Notes: a model not told the origin generated them from the sequence alone. A stretch of 64,000 bases of DNA from Nicotiana tabacum (GCF_000715075.1 NC_134082.1:101534399-101598398); one strand, 5' to 3'; shown: positions 43,350 through 55,205, numbered from the stretch's first letter. Numbers and translations are program-made.

Positions 43350-46300
43350 TTTCTTTTTGCAGGTCCAAGTGAAAGGGAGAAGCCAAATATGGTATATGTA
43401 TAGTTGCTGCTCAAAATATATGATTGGGAACAAGGACCAGTTCCTTTCACTTGAGGACTTAAAAGGAGGTAATGTCTCATTTGGTAATAGAAAGAAAGGT
43501 GAGATCATTGGGGTTGGAAAGGTAGACAAAACAGGTTCTCATTCCATAGAGAATGTCTACCTGATAGATGGCTTGAAATATAGCCTAATAAGTGTGTCAC
43601 AATTATGTAACAGAGGTAATCTTGTAGCTTTTACCTCCACCAAATGCTTTGTGATTAACCTTACCACTGACAAGATTGTTTTGCAGGGAAAAAGAGTTAA
43701 CAATATTTACATTGTAGATTTGTCTACTCTCTCAGAAAATGAACTCACTTGTTTAAGTGTGTTGGTTAATGATCCCCTCCTGTGGCACTAAAGACTTGGT
43801 CATGCAAGTCTAAATCAGCTAAACAAATTAGTCTCTAAAGACTTGGTGATAGGGTTACCTAATATCAAGTTCAAGGAAGACAAAGTTTGTGAGGCATGTG
43901 GAAGGGGGAAGCAGGTAAGATCATACTTCAAAAGCAAGAAAATGGTAAGTACAACCAAGTCGTTGGAACTGGTCCATATGGATCTATGTGGTCCAATGAG
44001 AACCATGAGCAGAGGTGGAAAGAAATATGTAATGGTGCTTGTCGATGATTATTCTAGATTTACCTGGGTTCTATTTCTAACCTCCAAAGATGAAACATTC
44101 GACATGTTTATTGCATTTGTTAGAAAAACTCAGAAACAATTAGGAAATCAACTTGCATCTATTAGGTCTGATCATGGAACTAAATTTGAAAATTCCAAGT
44201 TTGCTGAATTCTGTGATGAAAATGGTATAGATCATAATTTCTCTGTCCCTAGGACCCCTCAACAAAATGGAGTAGTTAAAAGGAAGAATAGAACTTTGGA
44301 GGATATGGCTAGAACCATGCTGCTTTCTAGTAAATTGCCCCACAGCTTCTGGGCAAAGGCCATAAACACTGCATGTTACATAATCAATAGATGCATGACC
44401 AGACCTCCGGTAGAGAAGACTCCCTATGAGTTACTTAAAGGGAGAAAACCAAACATATCCCATCTTAGGGCATTTGGTTGCAAGTGCTATACGCACTATA
44501 ATGGAAAAGACTCCCTAGGTAAGTTTGATCCCAGAAGTTATGAGGGAGTATTCTTGGGATATTCTTCACATAGCAAAACATATAAAGTGTTTAATAAAAG
44601 AACTCTATGTGTAGAAGAAAGTGTACATGTAGTATTTGATGAAACTAACATTCTTTCTGAGAGACAGGAACATGAAGATAAAGCCATTGGATTGGTAAAG
44701 GAATTGACTGAATCCCCAGCACAAGCCAAAGTGGCATCAAAAGAAGGAACATGTGATGGAATAGGTCCTTCAAAATAGGGCAACCTGACAGGGGGAACTA
44801 ATCAAGGAGAAATTTAATCAAACCCCCTAGAGGAACTTGTTCATGAACATGTTCCTCAGCAACAGAACATGGGAGATACATCTAGCAAAAACCAGTTGGT
44901 TGTGAAAACTCACAAGTATCAAAGTTCTCATCCCATTGAGAACATTATTACTGATCCAACATTTGGAGTCAAAACTAGATCACAGCTAAAGAATTTGTGT
45001 GCTTTTGATGCTTTCCTATCTCTTATTGAACCTAAAAATGTTGTTGAGGCTTTGCAGGATGCAGATTGGGTGAATGCAATGCAATATGAACTCAACTAAT
45101 TTGAAAGAAGTCAAGTTTGACATCTAGTTCCGAGACCCAAGGACAGATCAGTCATTGGTACAAAATGGGTCTTCAGAAACAAACTTGATAAAGATGGAAT
45201 AGTTACAAGAAACAAAGCAAGACTGGTGGTACAAGGATACAGCCAAGAGGAGGGCATAGACTATGATGAGACATTTGCTCCAGTTGCAAGACCAGAGGCA
45301 ATCAGACTCCTCATAACCTTTGCAGCACACATGGAATTCACTCTTCATTAGATGGATGTCAAAAGTGCCTTCCTGAATGGCTACCTAAAGAAAGAAGTGT
45401 TTGTGAAACAACCTCCGGGGTTTGAGAGCAAGGAATGTCCTGAGCATGTATACAAATTAGACAAGGCTCTCTATGGGCTCAAGTAGGCCCCAAGAGCTTG
45501 GTATGAACGACTATCCAAATTTCTACTGGAGCATGGTTACAAAAGAGGTAAAATTGAAAGTACCTTATTTTTAAAGGAAAAAGGTAAAGATCTCCTTATT
45601 GTGCAAATATATGTGGATGGTATCATATTTGGGGCTACCACTGATAGGCTGAGTAAGGACTTTGCAAAACTAATAGGCAGTGAGTTTGAAATGAGCATGA
45701 TGGGTGAGCTTAACTTCTTTTTAGGCTTGCAGATCAAACAAAGTCCAAATGGAACCATGATCCATCAGCAGAAGTATACAAAAGAGCTAATCAAAAAGTT
45801 TAAAAGGGAGGAATCTAAAGAAATAGACACACTCATTGCAACTGCCACCAAATTAGATATTGATGAACCTAGTTCATTAGTTGATCAAAAGTTGTTTAGG
45901 GGTATGATTGGTTCACTCTTGTATCTTACTGCAAGCAAACCTGACATCGTTTTTAGTGTATGGCTTTGTGCTCGTTTTCAGGCAAATCCAAATGAGTCCC
46001 ACTTGACTGCGGTAAAGAGGATATTGAGATATCTGAAAGGCACCACTGATATGTGTCTCTGGTATCCTAAAGGTAGTAATTTTGATCTAGTTGGATATGC
46101 TGGTGCTGATTATGCAGGTTTCTTAGTAGACAGGAAAACACCTCAGGTATGACACATTTCCTTAGTTCATGTCTTGTGTCATGGGCTACCAAAAAGCAAA
46201 ATTCTGTGGCCTTATCTACTGCTGAAGCTGAGTATGTTGCTGCTGCTTCCTGTTGTGCTCAATTGCTATGGATCAAACAACAGCTGGTAGATTTTGGAAT

Positions 46301-46553
46301 TGAAGTGGGATGTATTCCAATATTCGGTGATAACACTAGTGCTATAAGTATGACAAAGAACCTTGTTCATCATAAGAGGACTAAGCACATAGATGTTACA
46401 CCCCATTTCTTAAGAGATAACTATGAGAAAGGATTGATTTCAGTAGAATTCTGTGCTACTAATAAACAAATAGCTAACATCTTCACTAAAGCACTAAGTA
46501 GAAAAAACTTTGAGAGGAACAGGTTGGAGTTAGGGATGATTAAGATCACCTAA
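43324..46553 (+). pseudogene. C2 pol: protease, integrase, RT, RNase H (broken, catalytic residues lost)
   Basis: The pol frame is open before the gag stop (FRFLKLTPDFFLQVQ). Protease DSG has become YSC in MYSCCSKYMIG (43390). Integrase: stop in LWH*RLGHAS (43785), CEACGRGKQ (43890), core SDHGTKFEN (44167) and QQNGVVKRKNRT (44260), where the catalytic Glu is Lys. [15 protein letters not shown] (45275), stop before [10 protein letters not shown] (45349), and YVDGIIFGA (45610) in place of YVDD. RNase H: frame shift at the DRK-STSG motif (46137), then STAEAEYVAAASCCAQLLW (46217). Ends LGMIKIT, TAA at 46551. Length is as expected for copia pol. Confidence 0.93.
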
Positions 46554-47173
46554 TAGGTCCAGTTCAGAATGCACAATGAAAAAAATATATATATATATAT
46601 TGGTTAGGAGTTCTAACTTTGTGTAAATATCTAGATCAATTCTTACTCAGTTTCATACTTTAATTAGTATACTCCTGTGACATGTGTATGACTCAGTGAT
46701 CTCTTACAAAGTTTCTTCTATTTTGGCATTTGAAGCATTTTCAAGAGAGTTCTATATAAAGAACCCGGTTCATCAGTATGTGTTCATATGAAAAGCTTAG
46801 GTATGTTTTCTATACTCTGCACAATTAGAAAGATTATTTTTCCAATCATGAGCAAAAGTCCTACATTCATCAAATTCCCAGAAATTCTATCCGTTGAGCT
46901 AGAACCAGTTTTGTTACCCTAGAACTCTAAAACCCAGGATTTTTGCCTAAAATCTAGCGATGCCTAATAATCACTAAGAGACCAGAATTACATCTTGATT
47001 AGACTTCTAATTGACCTCTGAAAAAGCTGTCGTTACTACATTTAAGTCTAATCATCTTTAAATACACGCCATACCTCTTCTTCATTCGTCCATAACCGTC
47101 AAAACTCTTCTCAAGTTCTGATCGCCCTTCTTCTCTCCAAAATTCCCAAATTCTTCTTAAGAAACAATCCACT
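46554..47173 (+). other. C2 spacer between pol and third ORF
   Basis: No coding frame. A short (AT)n run sits at 46588-46600. The last 100 bp are CT-rich, leader-like. It could hold a splice acceptor or internal promoter for the third ORF; none is obvious. Confidence 0.45.
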
Positions 47174-49269
47174 ATGACTAACCCCCAATATAATCCTGGC
47201 ACTCCCCCACCAGTATCCCCTTTGAATACATCCTCATCTACACCCCCTAGTGAAACCCTAAAGCTTAGGTTTCGTAGGCAGAAAATGTTGGCCAGAAAAA
47301 TTGTAGCTTCTGGAGCTCTAAGAAAAGTTCTAAATGAGAAATTGAAGGCTAGCCAGAGGAAGGAAAGTCCTACTCAAGATTCTGACTCAAGCTCTGAGTC
47401 TGAAGCTTTTATTTATGCCAGCGAAGGAGAAGAACATGGGTCTTCTGACACTGCCAAAATTCAAGAAACCCCTGGTGAGGTAAGTTCTTGTGTGGTACTC
47501 TCTACTGTGGTTGAAAATGTAGAAAATAGGTTTGTATTGGTTGGTCCTGCCAAAGATGTAAAGGGGGTTGAAACTAGTAGAAGTGGAGGTAAAAAGAAAG
47601 AAAAAGAGAGAGGGAGCAAGTGGTGATGAGAGGGGAAATGGGAAAGAAAAAGTCTTGGCTATCTGTGGAGGTGTTGAAGAAGGTGGCAACAAGTCAGGGG
47701 GAAGTGGTTCTGGGGAGGCGGCTGAAGGGCTTGTGCATCTAAGCAAGCAATAAGATGAACCTGGTTCATCTGTTGAGGAAACACTGGCTAATCTTCTGAA
47801 GAGGGTTGGGGCCAGTTATGATCCAAAGGAACGTAAAACTTCCACACAAAAGGCTCCAACTACTTCCAAGCCAACAAAGAAAAGCAAAATGTCATCCCCA
47901 AAACCTATTGTACCTTTAGTACCTAAGGGAAGAGCCACTAGAAGTAGGGTCAGACAAAGTGAAGCTGAGTTACAGAAAGCTCTAGAAGAAAGCAAGAAGA
48001 AAAAGAAGGAGAAGGGAAAAGCAAAGGCTGTAGAGAGTTATGAGGTTGCAGAAGAAGAAGAAGAGGAGATAGAACTGGTCCATCAAGAAAGGGGAACAAC
48101 TGTGGAGGTTCCTACACCCAAACCAAAAATGGCCAAGGCTTCTTCCAAGAAGTCTTCATCTGAACCTGTATCTGATGAACCCTCTTTAGCCAAAAGAACC
48201 AGATCTACAGTGGAAGGTAAGCAGGTAAAAACTACTGAGGAAGAAGAATAATGGAGTGGACAAGAAGAAGAAGAGGAATCTGAAAAGGAACAAAATATGT
48301 TTGCCATCTTTGGCAGAAGAATTTTTTTGAAAGGAAGACTGTTGAGAGACATGGATGAGCTAGGAATGAGAAGACTGGTGGATGCCCTATCTGCACAAGG
48401 TTTAAAGGACATGGTCCTTAAAATGGATGGGAGGCTGGCTAGGAAATAATTGGTTGAGTTTATGGCCAATGCCACAGTGAAGAATGGGGTAGTCACCAGT
48501 ATAGTGAAAGGAGTAAGGGTGTAGTTTGATGCACTCAAATTAGGTAAGATTCTAGATATACCTAGTGAGGGGTATGATGATTATACAAGGCAAAGGTGGC
48601 CATGTCTAGATTCTCTCCCTATTGTTCTTCAAATCACTAGGAATTTTTGTGATGACACAACTGCTGAAGATGTTCCTGAAGCCAGGTTTGTGCAGAAAAG
48701 TGAGATGAGGCCTGAGCACAAGGTCTTGTTTGAATTTGTTAACAAGTGCCTACTGCCCAGACATGAGAGGAGGCACACTGCCAACTACATGGACCTGGTT
48801 CTTATGGAGTGCCTTGTGAGAGGAATGCAGATCAATTGGCCTGCCTTTATTGTCAAATTACTGGACAGGGTCATAAATGGCTCCAAGACTCATGCCAGCC
48901 CATATGGGTTCATATTGACTACTATTTTGGATAGGCTGAATGTGCCTTTGAAGAAATTGGAGATGGCATCAAGCAAGGAACACTTTGGCGTCAAGACTCT
49001 TCTGGTTTGTGACTATCCAGTCAATGCCACCCCAGTTGAACCTGGTTCATCCCTGAAGACACCTGTGAACAGCAAGGTTAGGGCTTTGGTTCAAGAGTGG
49101 ATCTAAGGATGCTAAAATTGCTTGGATCCAGGCTCGTATAGCTGAACTGGAAACTGAAAGAGATGGCCTTAGAACTGAGCTAGCAAAAGAAAAGGAGAAG
49201 AGTGATGGGATGCTTCAGAATATGCTCAACCTTCTCCAAACCCAGCCCTCTAGTTCCTCCAAGCCTTAG
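47174..49269 (+). pseudogene. C2 third ORF: plant transposon-domain protein with coiled-coil tail (broken)
   Basis: Starts MTNPQYNPGTPPPVSPLN. Residues 1-60 include a basic stretch (LRFRRQKMLARKIVASG). A Ser/Glu/Lys-rich middle follows, with a frame shift near 47625 and stops at 47751 and 48249. The domain part (about 48300-49090) has LMRDMDELGM-like, LKLGKILDIPSEGYDDY, EFVNKCLLPRHERRHTAN and THASPYGFILTTILDRLNVP, matching the C3 third ORF and the Transposase_32-type plant transposon domain. The C-terminus is coiled coil (IAELETERDGLRTELAKEK). No membrane segment or signal peptide is visible. Sense orientation after pol fits the extra ORF of SIRE-type elements. Confidence 0.75.
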
Positions 49270-49758
49270 GATGTCCAGTTGTTGTCTTCTGAACCAAACT
49301 AGTACCCCCAGTGACCCAGATTAGGGACTTTTGCGATGTTTTGCTCATGCTTTGGAAGTTTTTCTTTCTTTTTGTGGTTTGTTGGTGGAAACATATCTTA
49401 TCAATGATAGCTGCTGTTTCTCTTGTTCTATGAAGATTTTGCTCTTAATAGTTTGAATATGTTTGTTGATTATTGATGATTCCATCCATGTTTTCACTTG
49501 TAGTTGCCCAAGTGGCCATGAGTAATTACTAAAATCTGGGATTCACAATGCATGCAACTTTTCGATGATGCCAAAAGGGGGAAGAGATATTGCGCTTTAC
49601 TCTTTATTCTGAATAATGTGTTATTTATAACCTAATTAAATCTAGTCCTTGATGATAAGTTAAAATTCTAAGTTAATGTGTTGATGGTCAAGCTGAGTTC
49701 CTACAGGATCTTTGATTAGTAAAAGTACAGAGTTTGTCATCATCAAAAAGGGGGAATT
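49270..49758 (+). other. C2 3' non-coding region with two polypurine tracts
   Basis: AAAAGGGGGAAGAGA at 49573-49587 follows GATGATGCC; AAAAAGGGGGAATT at 49745-49758 adjoins the 3' LTR. Confidence 0.78.
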
Positions 49759-50689
49759 TGTTAGCCCAAGTGCAGGTGATGTTTTGAAGAATGACAAATG
49801 AACTTAGTCATAGACCAGGTTCATCATGTGAGGCATAGTATTTATCAACCTAGACATGTGAGATACATGTGAAAGAGATAAGTCTCAGTAATCAAGCAAC
49901 AATATCTCCTGAACTGATTGAAAAGATTGCATATTGGATGAGGAGAGAAAGTCTCCTTATGGGAAAAGGACACAATCACACAATCCGGATAAATGATAGG
50001 GTTGGAGTTTGTATTGAACAAGGACTCAACTTCGATGAAAGATCAGCAATTTAGTCTCAATCAAACTCTGATTTACTAACTCATTAAATAATAGTGATTG
50101 TTCTCTTTTACAGGTGTTGCACATATGCAGAAGTTAAATTTGAATAGGGAGCAAAATAGCAATGCTTTTTGCAAGTAGTTCGTGTGTAATTCAAGTGTGC
50201 AAACCTGAAGCTACTTGAACGAGATAGAAGAACTAGTTCCGTTATGTTTATTCTTATTCTAGTTCAATTGTAGTAGGTTGTTTAAAGTTGAACCTTTTCA
50301 GCTTTCATAGAAGCATTTGTAATAGGTACTTTGAGTGTTCAAGTTATAGGCTAACTTGAAGGTGTCGCAACAGTTGAGGCTGTGTGCTACATAGGTATTA
50401 GGGTTAATCCTTAGGTTTACAAAGAGTTTTGTAAATGCTGTTTTGGCTCAGTGATTTTAGTGGATGTTTGGGAAAATCCTACTGAGTAGTAGATCGTGGT
50501 TTTTTCACCTTTGATCCAGGTGTTTTCCACGTAAAAATCTCTGTGTTCTTTATTTTCTGTACTTTTAATTCCGCAACAGTAGCAGTTAGAACACCTAGAA
50601 GAACCAGGTTCTTCTAGATCGAAAAATTGGGTACCACACAAATCCCCCCCCTCCCCCCATCTTGTGTGGTATTGACATTTAGAACATCA
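49759..50689 (+). repeat. C2 3' LTR
   Basis: TGTTAGCCCAAG ... TAGAACATCA, followed by CTAGG at 50690-50694. The U5 palindrome (GAACCAGGTTC at 50601-50611) is intact. Confidence 0.95.
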
Positions 50690-50694
50690 CTAGG

Positions 50695-51870
50695 CGTTGG
50701 TAAGTAGCTCCTGCATTTTTTATCTCAAAGGGCATTACATTGTAACAATATGTTCCATACTTAGTAATAAATGAGGTCTTCTCCTGGTCTTTCGGGTTCA
50801 TCTGAATTTGATTGTACCCGGAATAGGCATTGAGAAAGGTAAGGGTCTCGTGGCCAGCCATGGCATCGATCATGCGATTGATGTTAGGAAGTGAAAAAGA
50901 TTCTTTCGGGCATGCCTTGTTCAAATCCTTGTAATCTACACACATTCTAAGTTTGTTCCCTTTTTTAGGAACTACGACTACATTGGCTAACCATTCGGGG
51001 TATTTTACCTCCCGAATGGACCCTATTTTGAGAGGTTTAGTTACCTCGTCCTTTATGAATGCATGCTTTACTTCGGACTAGGGCCTTCTCTTTTGTTTCA
51101 CCGGTTTGAACCTGGGGTCAAGGCTTAACCGATGCGTTGTTATCTCCGGTGGGATCCTTGTCATGTCTAAATAGGACCAAGTAAAATAATCCATGTTATC
51201 AATAAGAAATTGAATAAGCTTTTTTTTGAGTTCGAGGGTTAACCTTGTTCCCAGGTATACCTTTCGCTCGGGAAGATACTCGATAAATATAACCTATTCC
51301 AGCTCCTCGACCGTTGATTTGGTGGCGTCGGAGTCTTTGGGTACAATAAAGGTTTAAGGAGTCAGAAAGTCCTCTTCTTCTTCTATCTCCTGCTTTCCCG
51401 ATTCTATCGAGGCTGGTGGTTGTGATTTCTATTTGGTTTCCTTGATGCTCAATATTTCCGAGGTTGATAATGTTGATACCAGTATTACCTCATCAACTGC
51501 AAACATTTCATTCGTAGCATGCTGCTCCCCGTACACTATTTTCACGCTGTCTAATGTCGGGAATTTCATCATTTGGTGCAGAGTCGAAGGAACTGCTCTT
51601 ATGTTGTGGATCCAAGGCCTCCTGAGTAGGGAATTGTACCTCATGTCGCCATCGATCACGTGGAACATGGTATCTTGGATGGTTCCAGCCACGATTACCG
51701 ATAGAGTAATCTCGCCTTTAGTTGTTTAACTGGTCATGTTGAAGCCATTCAAGACTCGAGCTTTGGGCACAATTTGATCTTGTAAACTGAGTTTCTCCAC
51801 AACCCTCAATCGGATGATGTTTGCCGAACTACCTGGATCCATTAAAACACGCTTAACTTGAACTTTATTC
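50695..51870 (-). pseudogene. G1 pol: protease and RT N-terminal half (broken)
   Basis: Minus strand. Protease: MDPGSSANIIRL (about 51840) contains the Asp-X-Gly active-site motif in the style of Tat elements, followed by DTMFHVIDGDMRYNSLL and NIRAVPSTLHQMMKF (51660-51570). RT begins after a frame-shifted linker: MCVDYKDLNKACPKESF (50945), then FLNAYSGYNQIQM (50840) where the catalytic Asp of the FxDAxSGY motif is replaced by Asn, and TYCYNVMPFEIKNAGATYQRL, which runs into the C2 insertion. Confidence 0.87.
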
Positions 51871-51899
51871 AATAGGATAGAAATTACCAAAGCGTCATT

Positions 51900-53727
51900 G
51901 TGTGGTTAAGAAATGCCTTCTGCTTCCTCATCATTGAATGATAAGAAACCCTCGGGAACGTAGTCTCGGGTTTGCTTCTCCCTAGTAATCGGCACCTTAG
52001 TGCATTTGAATACGGGCCCTTGTGGAATATCGACCTCGCCGATGATCATACGAATGACATACTGCGGTTCCTCCTGTTCATCTTTCCTGTTAACGTCTCT
52101 GTTTCTGAAATGGTTCCTGGCTCGATCGCTGAGGATCTCTCGAAGGTAGCCCTCGTTGAATAGACGGGCTACCTCCTCCCTTAATTGCCTGCAATCCTCG
52201 GTTTTGTGACCATGCGTGCCATGATATTTGCACATCAAATTTGGGTTTCTTTGGGAAGGATTTGTTTGTATGTGTCTGGGCCATCTAGTATCTTTGATCC
52301 TTCCGATTGCCGATACAATGCTTGATGCATCAACATTAAAGTTATATTTCGACAATCGAGGTGCCTCCACAGGATCGACATGCTTATCGAAGCCACTTTT
52401 ACTCATAAGTCCCCGAGAATTTTGTCCTCGATCATTCCTTCGATCGTTCCGGGGGGTTGTGTCCCAAGCCATTGTTCCCTCGATTCAAGGTATATGGTTG
52501 ATATCACTCCCTATTCGACTTTGGATCCCTGTCGATATCCCTTTGGGTTTTAACTACTAATCTGTTTGGATGTACTGAACCAAAAGTGGCTCCTAATTGG
52601 TCATCCTCGACCCTGATCTTCGATTGATATCGATTGTGCACATCTGCCCAGGTTACATCTGTATATTCAACCAAGTTTTGTTTCAACTATCGTGATGCTA
52701 TCGAACTCCACTCATTCAACCCTTGGGTGAAAGCTTGAACGGACCAATTACGTATGATCAGCGGCAACTCCATGTGCTCCATTGGAAATCGGGATACAAA
52801 CTCTCTCAGCATTTCATCACCCCTCTATCTTATCTTAAAATGTTTGATTTCGTCGTTGCGACCTTTATGGCCCCGACATGCGCCTTCACAAAAGCATCTG
52901 CTAATATGGCAAACGAGTCGATGGAATTCGGTGGCAGGTTATGATACCAAATCATTGCTCTCTTTGACAAAGTTTCCCCAAAAATTTTCAACTAAACCCA
53001 CTCGATCTCGTCATCATTTAAGTCATTTCATTTAATCCCGCATGTGCATGAGGTGATGTGTTCATTAGGATCGGTTGTCCCATTGTATTTAGGTATATCC
53101 GGCATACGGAACTTCTTAGGAATGGGCTTCGGAGCTGCACTCTGAGGAAATGGCTTTTGCACGAACTTTTTTGCATCCAAACCTTTTAATATTGGGGGTG
53201 CCCCCGATATTTGATCAACTCGGGAGTTATATGTTTCTACTTTTTTGTTATTATCTTCGCTTTTTTTTCTCTCCCGACTCGATTCTTTTGTTGAGCTCCT
53301 CGAGCATCTTCATAATTACAGGATCAGTCCCCGATCCATTACCATTCGACCTTTCTGGCACCGGCTTAGTACGTCGAGTGATTTATGGTTCGGCTACACT
53401 CAGAGTTTTATGTTGACTTTAAAGCTGAGTGATAGGAATCTGGTGAGCCTGTAGCATCTTGAATATTACCTGAAGGCTAACTCCCCTGTCTCCTACACCC
53501 TATGTTCCTTAGCTACCAGATTAGCCTTCTCTACGTACACTCCCTTCGGGGTCTGCACCTAAATCCGCATTCAAAGCAATATGCAAACTAATATCGACTG
53601 GATCGACCGACACTCCCCCGAGATTAGTCTGTGGCATCCCGGCTCCTGGAGCAATTATGCTATCATTTTCCCCGTGAAATCTAAGACCATCATTACCAAG
53701 TGCGGGTGCATTTTGTGAATTTGACAT
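51900..53727 (-). pseudogene. G1 gag (broken)
   Basis: Starts MSNSQNAPALGNDGLRF at 53727, about 95 bp from the primer-site region. The capsid part is scattered over frames (motifs such as IWYHNLPPNSIDSFA near 52930). It continues WADVHNRYQSKIRVEDDQ (52640), SKYNFNVDASSIVSAIGRIKDTRWPR and a knuckle-like CKYHGTHGHKTEDC (about 52230), then VIRMIIGEVDIPQGPVF. At least three frames are needed to read it. Confidence 0.85.
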
Positions 53728-53822
53728 GTTTTAACCTGAGAACAAAAATTCTTGACAAGAACAAGTGTGAAAATAACGTGTGTTATCAGAATCAACATTG
53801 AAACAATCACTATTGTCCTTAG

Positions 53823-53842
53823 CCCCACGGTGGGCGCCAAAC
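53823..53842 (-). promoter_or_regulatory. G1 primer-binding region
   Basis: Next to the LTR end the minus strand reads TTTGGCGCCCACCGTGGGG. G2 has the same sequence after its LTR, supporting a primer site. The tRNA was not identified. Confidence 0.7.
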
Positions 53843-54076
53843 TGTTTACCCTAAAATCCAAGTAACAAATAAACTTATATTGTGGTTTTAAAGATATGTG
53901 ATTTAATCCAATACCAATTGATAAACAAGGAGTTAAATATAAAAATTGAAGATATAATGCAAGTCAAACCAGTATGCAAGCGAAGTCTCGACCTCGAGTT
54001 ATGACAGCCTCGAGGTGGGCTAGTAAGAACAGTAAATTATAAGGCAACTCTCATGAACAGTAAGCAAGAAAGTGAT
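53843..54076 (-). repeat. G1 5' LTR, part
   Basis: TGTTTACCCTAAAATCC, close to the first 240 bp of the left LTR (24016 onwards). Interrupted by G2 after GTGAT (54072-54076); the left LTR keeps the uninterrupted site (AAAGTGATGAATG). Confidence 0.88.
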
Positions 54077-54788
54077 TGTGCACGGTGAAATCGGAGGGTC
54101 CACTTTCCTCGTCATTATGATGACCCGCGAACATACTTTCCCAAGGCTCGAGACTGGGGTCGAGGTTCACCATCGAGGGCTGTCGATGCTCGACCTCGGG
54201 GCAATGCAGATCAACGACTATATTGGAAAAAATGGGAGTTCCCAAAGTCTGTCAGGCTAGTCTAAGCCCGCATCATGACGTCGACTAGCTATCCCATCTC
54301 CATATCTTTGTAATAAATGCGTTTGTACTATGATATGATCCCATATTTTTCTATATAAAGGGGGTCTTACCACATTGTAAGGATTGATTGCTCCATAGTA
54401 AATAAATAAGAACATTCTCTCTGCTCTCTAACATACTCTCTTGAGATTATTACTTCCATTTGCTATCTTCATTATTGTTCATCATTTATTGCTTAGCATT
54501 GGCCATAAAGAGCCTTCATTGATTTCATTATAATTGTTTGCCATACTTCAACCACCTTCGATAGTTCACAGCCGAGCTCCGGAATCGACCTCGAGGCCCC
54601 CGAATCGACGAGCTCGAGGCCCCGATTGTTAACTTATCAGTTCGGTTATCACCTTATCCTTAACTTCTATTTCGTTTCTAATTCTCACACATAGCATCAT
54701 CTTCTTAACAACAAGCATAAAAATAGATCGCATATTTTTAGAGTCCCATAATCAAATTTAATTGTTATTACCATTTTCACGGTAAACA
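54077..54788 (+). repeat. G2 5' LTR
   Basis: TG...CA termini; begins TGTGCACGGTGAAATC, comparable with the G1 start TGTATACAGTGAAAATC. Confidence 0.88.
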
Positions 54789-54791
54789 GTT

Positions 54792-54810
54792 TGGCGCCCA
54801 CCGTGGGGCT
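54792..54810 (+). promoter_or_regulatory. G2 primer-binding region
   Basis: TGGCGCCCACCGTGGGGCT, identical to G1 over its shared length. Confidence 0.75.
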
Positions 54811-54906
54811 AAAATTAATAGTGATTATTTCTTGTTGGTTTCATCACATAACGCAAGTTATCTTTCACACCTGTTTTTATCCAAGATCATCAAATTTCAG
54901 GTCAAA

Positions 54907-55205
54907 ATGCCTAACTTAGTAAATAGAGATGAAAACTACTACCTCGAGAACCGAGGAGAGAATGGTGTGGTTGTTCCAAGTGTAGATATACCACCACAGA
55001 ACCCTGTGAATGCATCGAGGCCAACCTCCAAGGGTACGATCTCATGCAATGCCTAATGCGTTGGCATCTCTCCTCACATTCACCAGAAAGTGCACCGAAA
55101 AGTTCCACGGAAAACCTGGAAAAATCCAACCTGGGCTCAAAAAAAGATTCCTCGGCATGTCATTCATATGATTATTGGAGGGACCGACATTCCCCAAGGG
55201 CCCAT
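54907..55205 (+). pseudogene. G2 gag, truncated and internally deleted
   Basis: Starts MPNLVNRDENYYLENRG and is Asn-rich. After about 50 residues it meets a stop and then, in other frames, shows EKFHGKPGKI-like sequence and PRHVIHMIIGG, DIPQGPI. The last motif corresponds to VIRMIIGEVDIPQGP of G1 gag, which lies about 1.66 kb from the G1 start but only 0.3 kb from the start here. So most of gag is missing. The final bases are followed directly by the Tat-R LTR. Confidence 0.75.

Larger units (their letters stand above)
40530..50689 (+). mobile_element. C2: full-length Ty1/copia retrotransposon, SIRE-like layout (10,160 bp)
   Basis: LTRs of 928 and 931 bp and the target duplication CTAGG (40525-40529, 50690-50694) define the element. 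On removal, the minus-strand G1 RT reads straight across the site (YQRLVNKLFEEQ). Interior: primer site, gag, pol in a +1-shifted overlapping frame, third ORF, two polypurine tracts. The LTRs differ at about 20 sites in the first 400 bp, similar to C1, so the two may be of comparable age. Every ORF carries stops, and two catalytic residues are lost, so the copy is inactive. Confidence 0.96.
24016..54076 (-). mobile_element. G1: Tat-type Ty3/gypsy element, host of four insertions
   Basis: On the minus strand, from right to left: partial 5' LTR (53843-54076), primer-site region, gag, protease, RT, RNase H, integrase, a 3' region with an opposite-strand ORF, polypurine tract, and the 3' LTR. The first 240 bp of the left LTR match the right one closely. 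Removing C1, S2, C2 and one copy of each duplication leaves about 10.9 kb. An antisense ORF between pol and the 3' LTR is known from Grande and related Tat elements, which supports the lineage call, as does the gag/protease sequence style. All reading frames are damaged. The 5' LTR is interrupted by G2 at 54077 and its remainder lies beyond the window. Confidence 0.9.
54077..55205 (+). mobile_element. G2: Ty3/gypsy element, 5' LTR and truncated gag
   Basis: LTR 54077-54788 (712 bp, TGTGCACGG ... GGTAAACA), TATA box TATATAAAG (54353-54361), primer-site region from 54792, and gag start at 54907. It belongs to the same lineage as G1 (shared primer region, related LTR ends and gag) but sits in opposite orientation. 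It is cut at 55206 by Tat-R and its remainder lies beyond the window. Confidence 0.88.

Noticed and set aside
47174..49269. Third ORF as a retroviral-type envelope gene
   Set aside because: No signal peptide, transmembrane segment or cleavage motif; the domain resembles plant transposon proteins instead.
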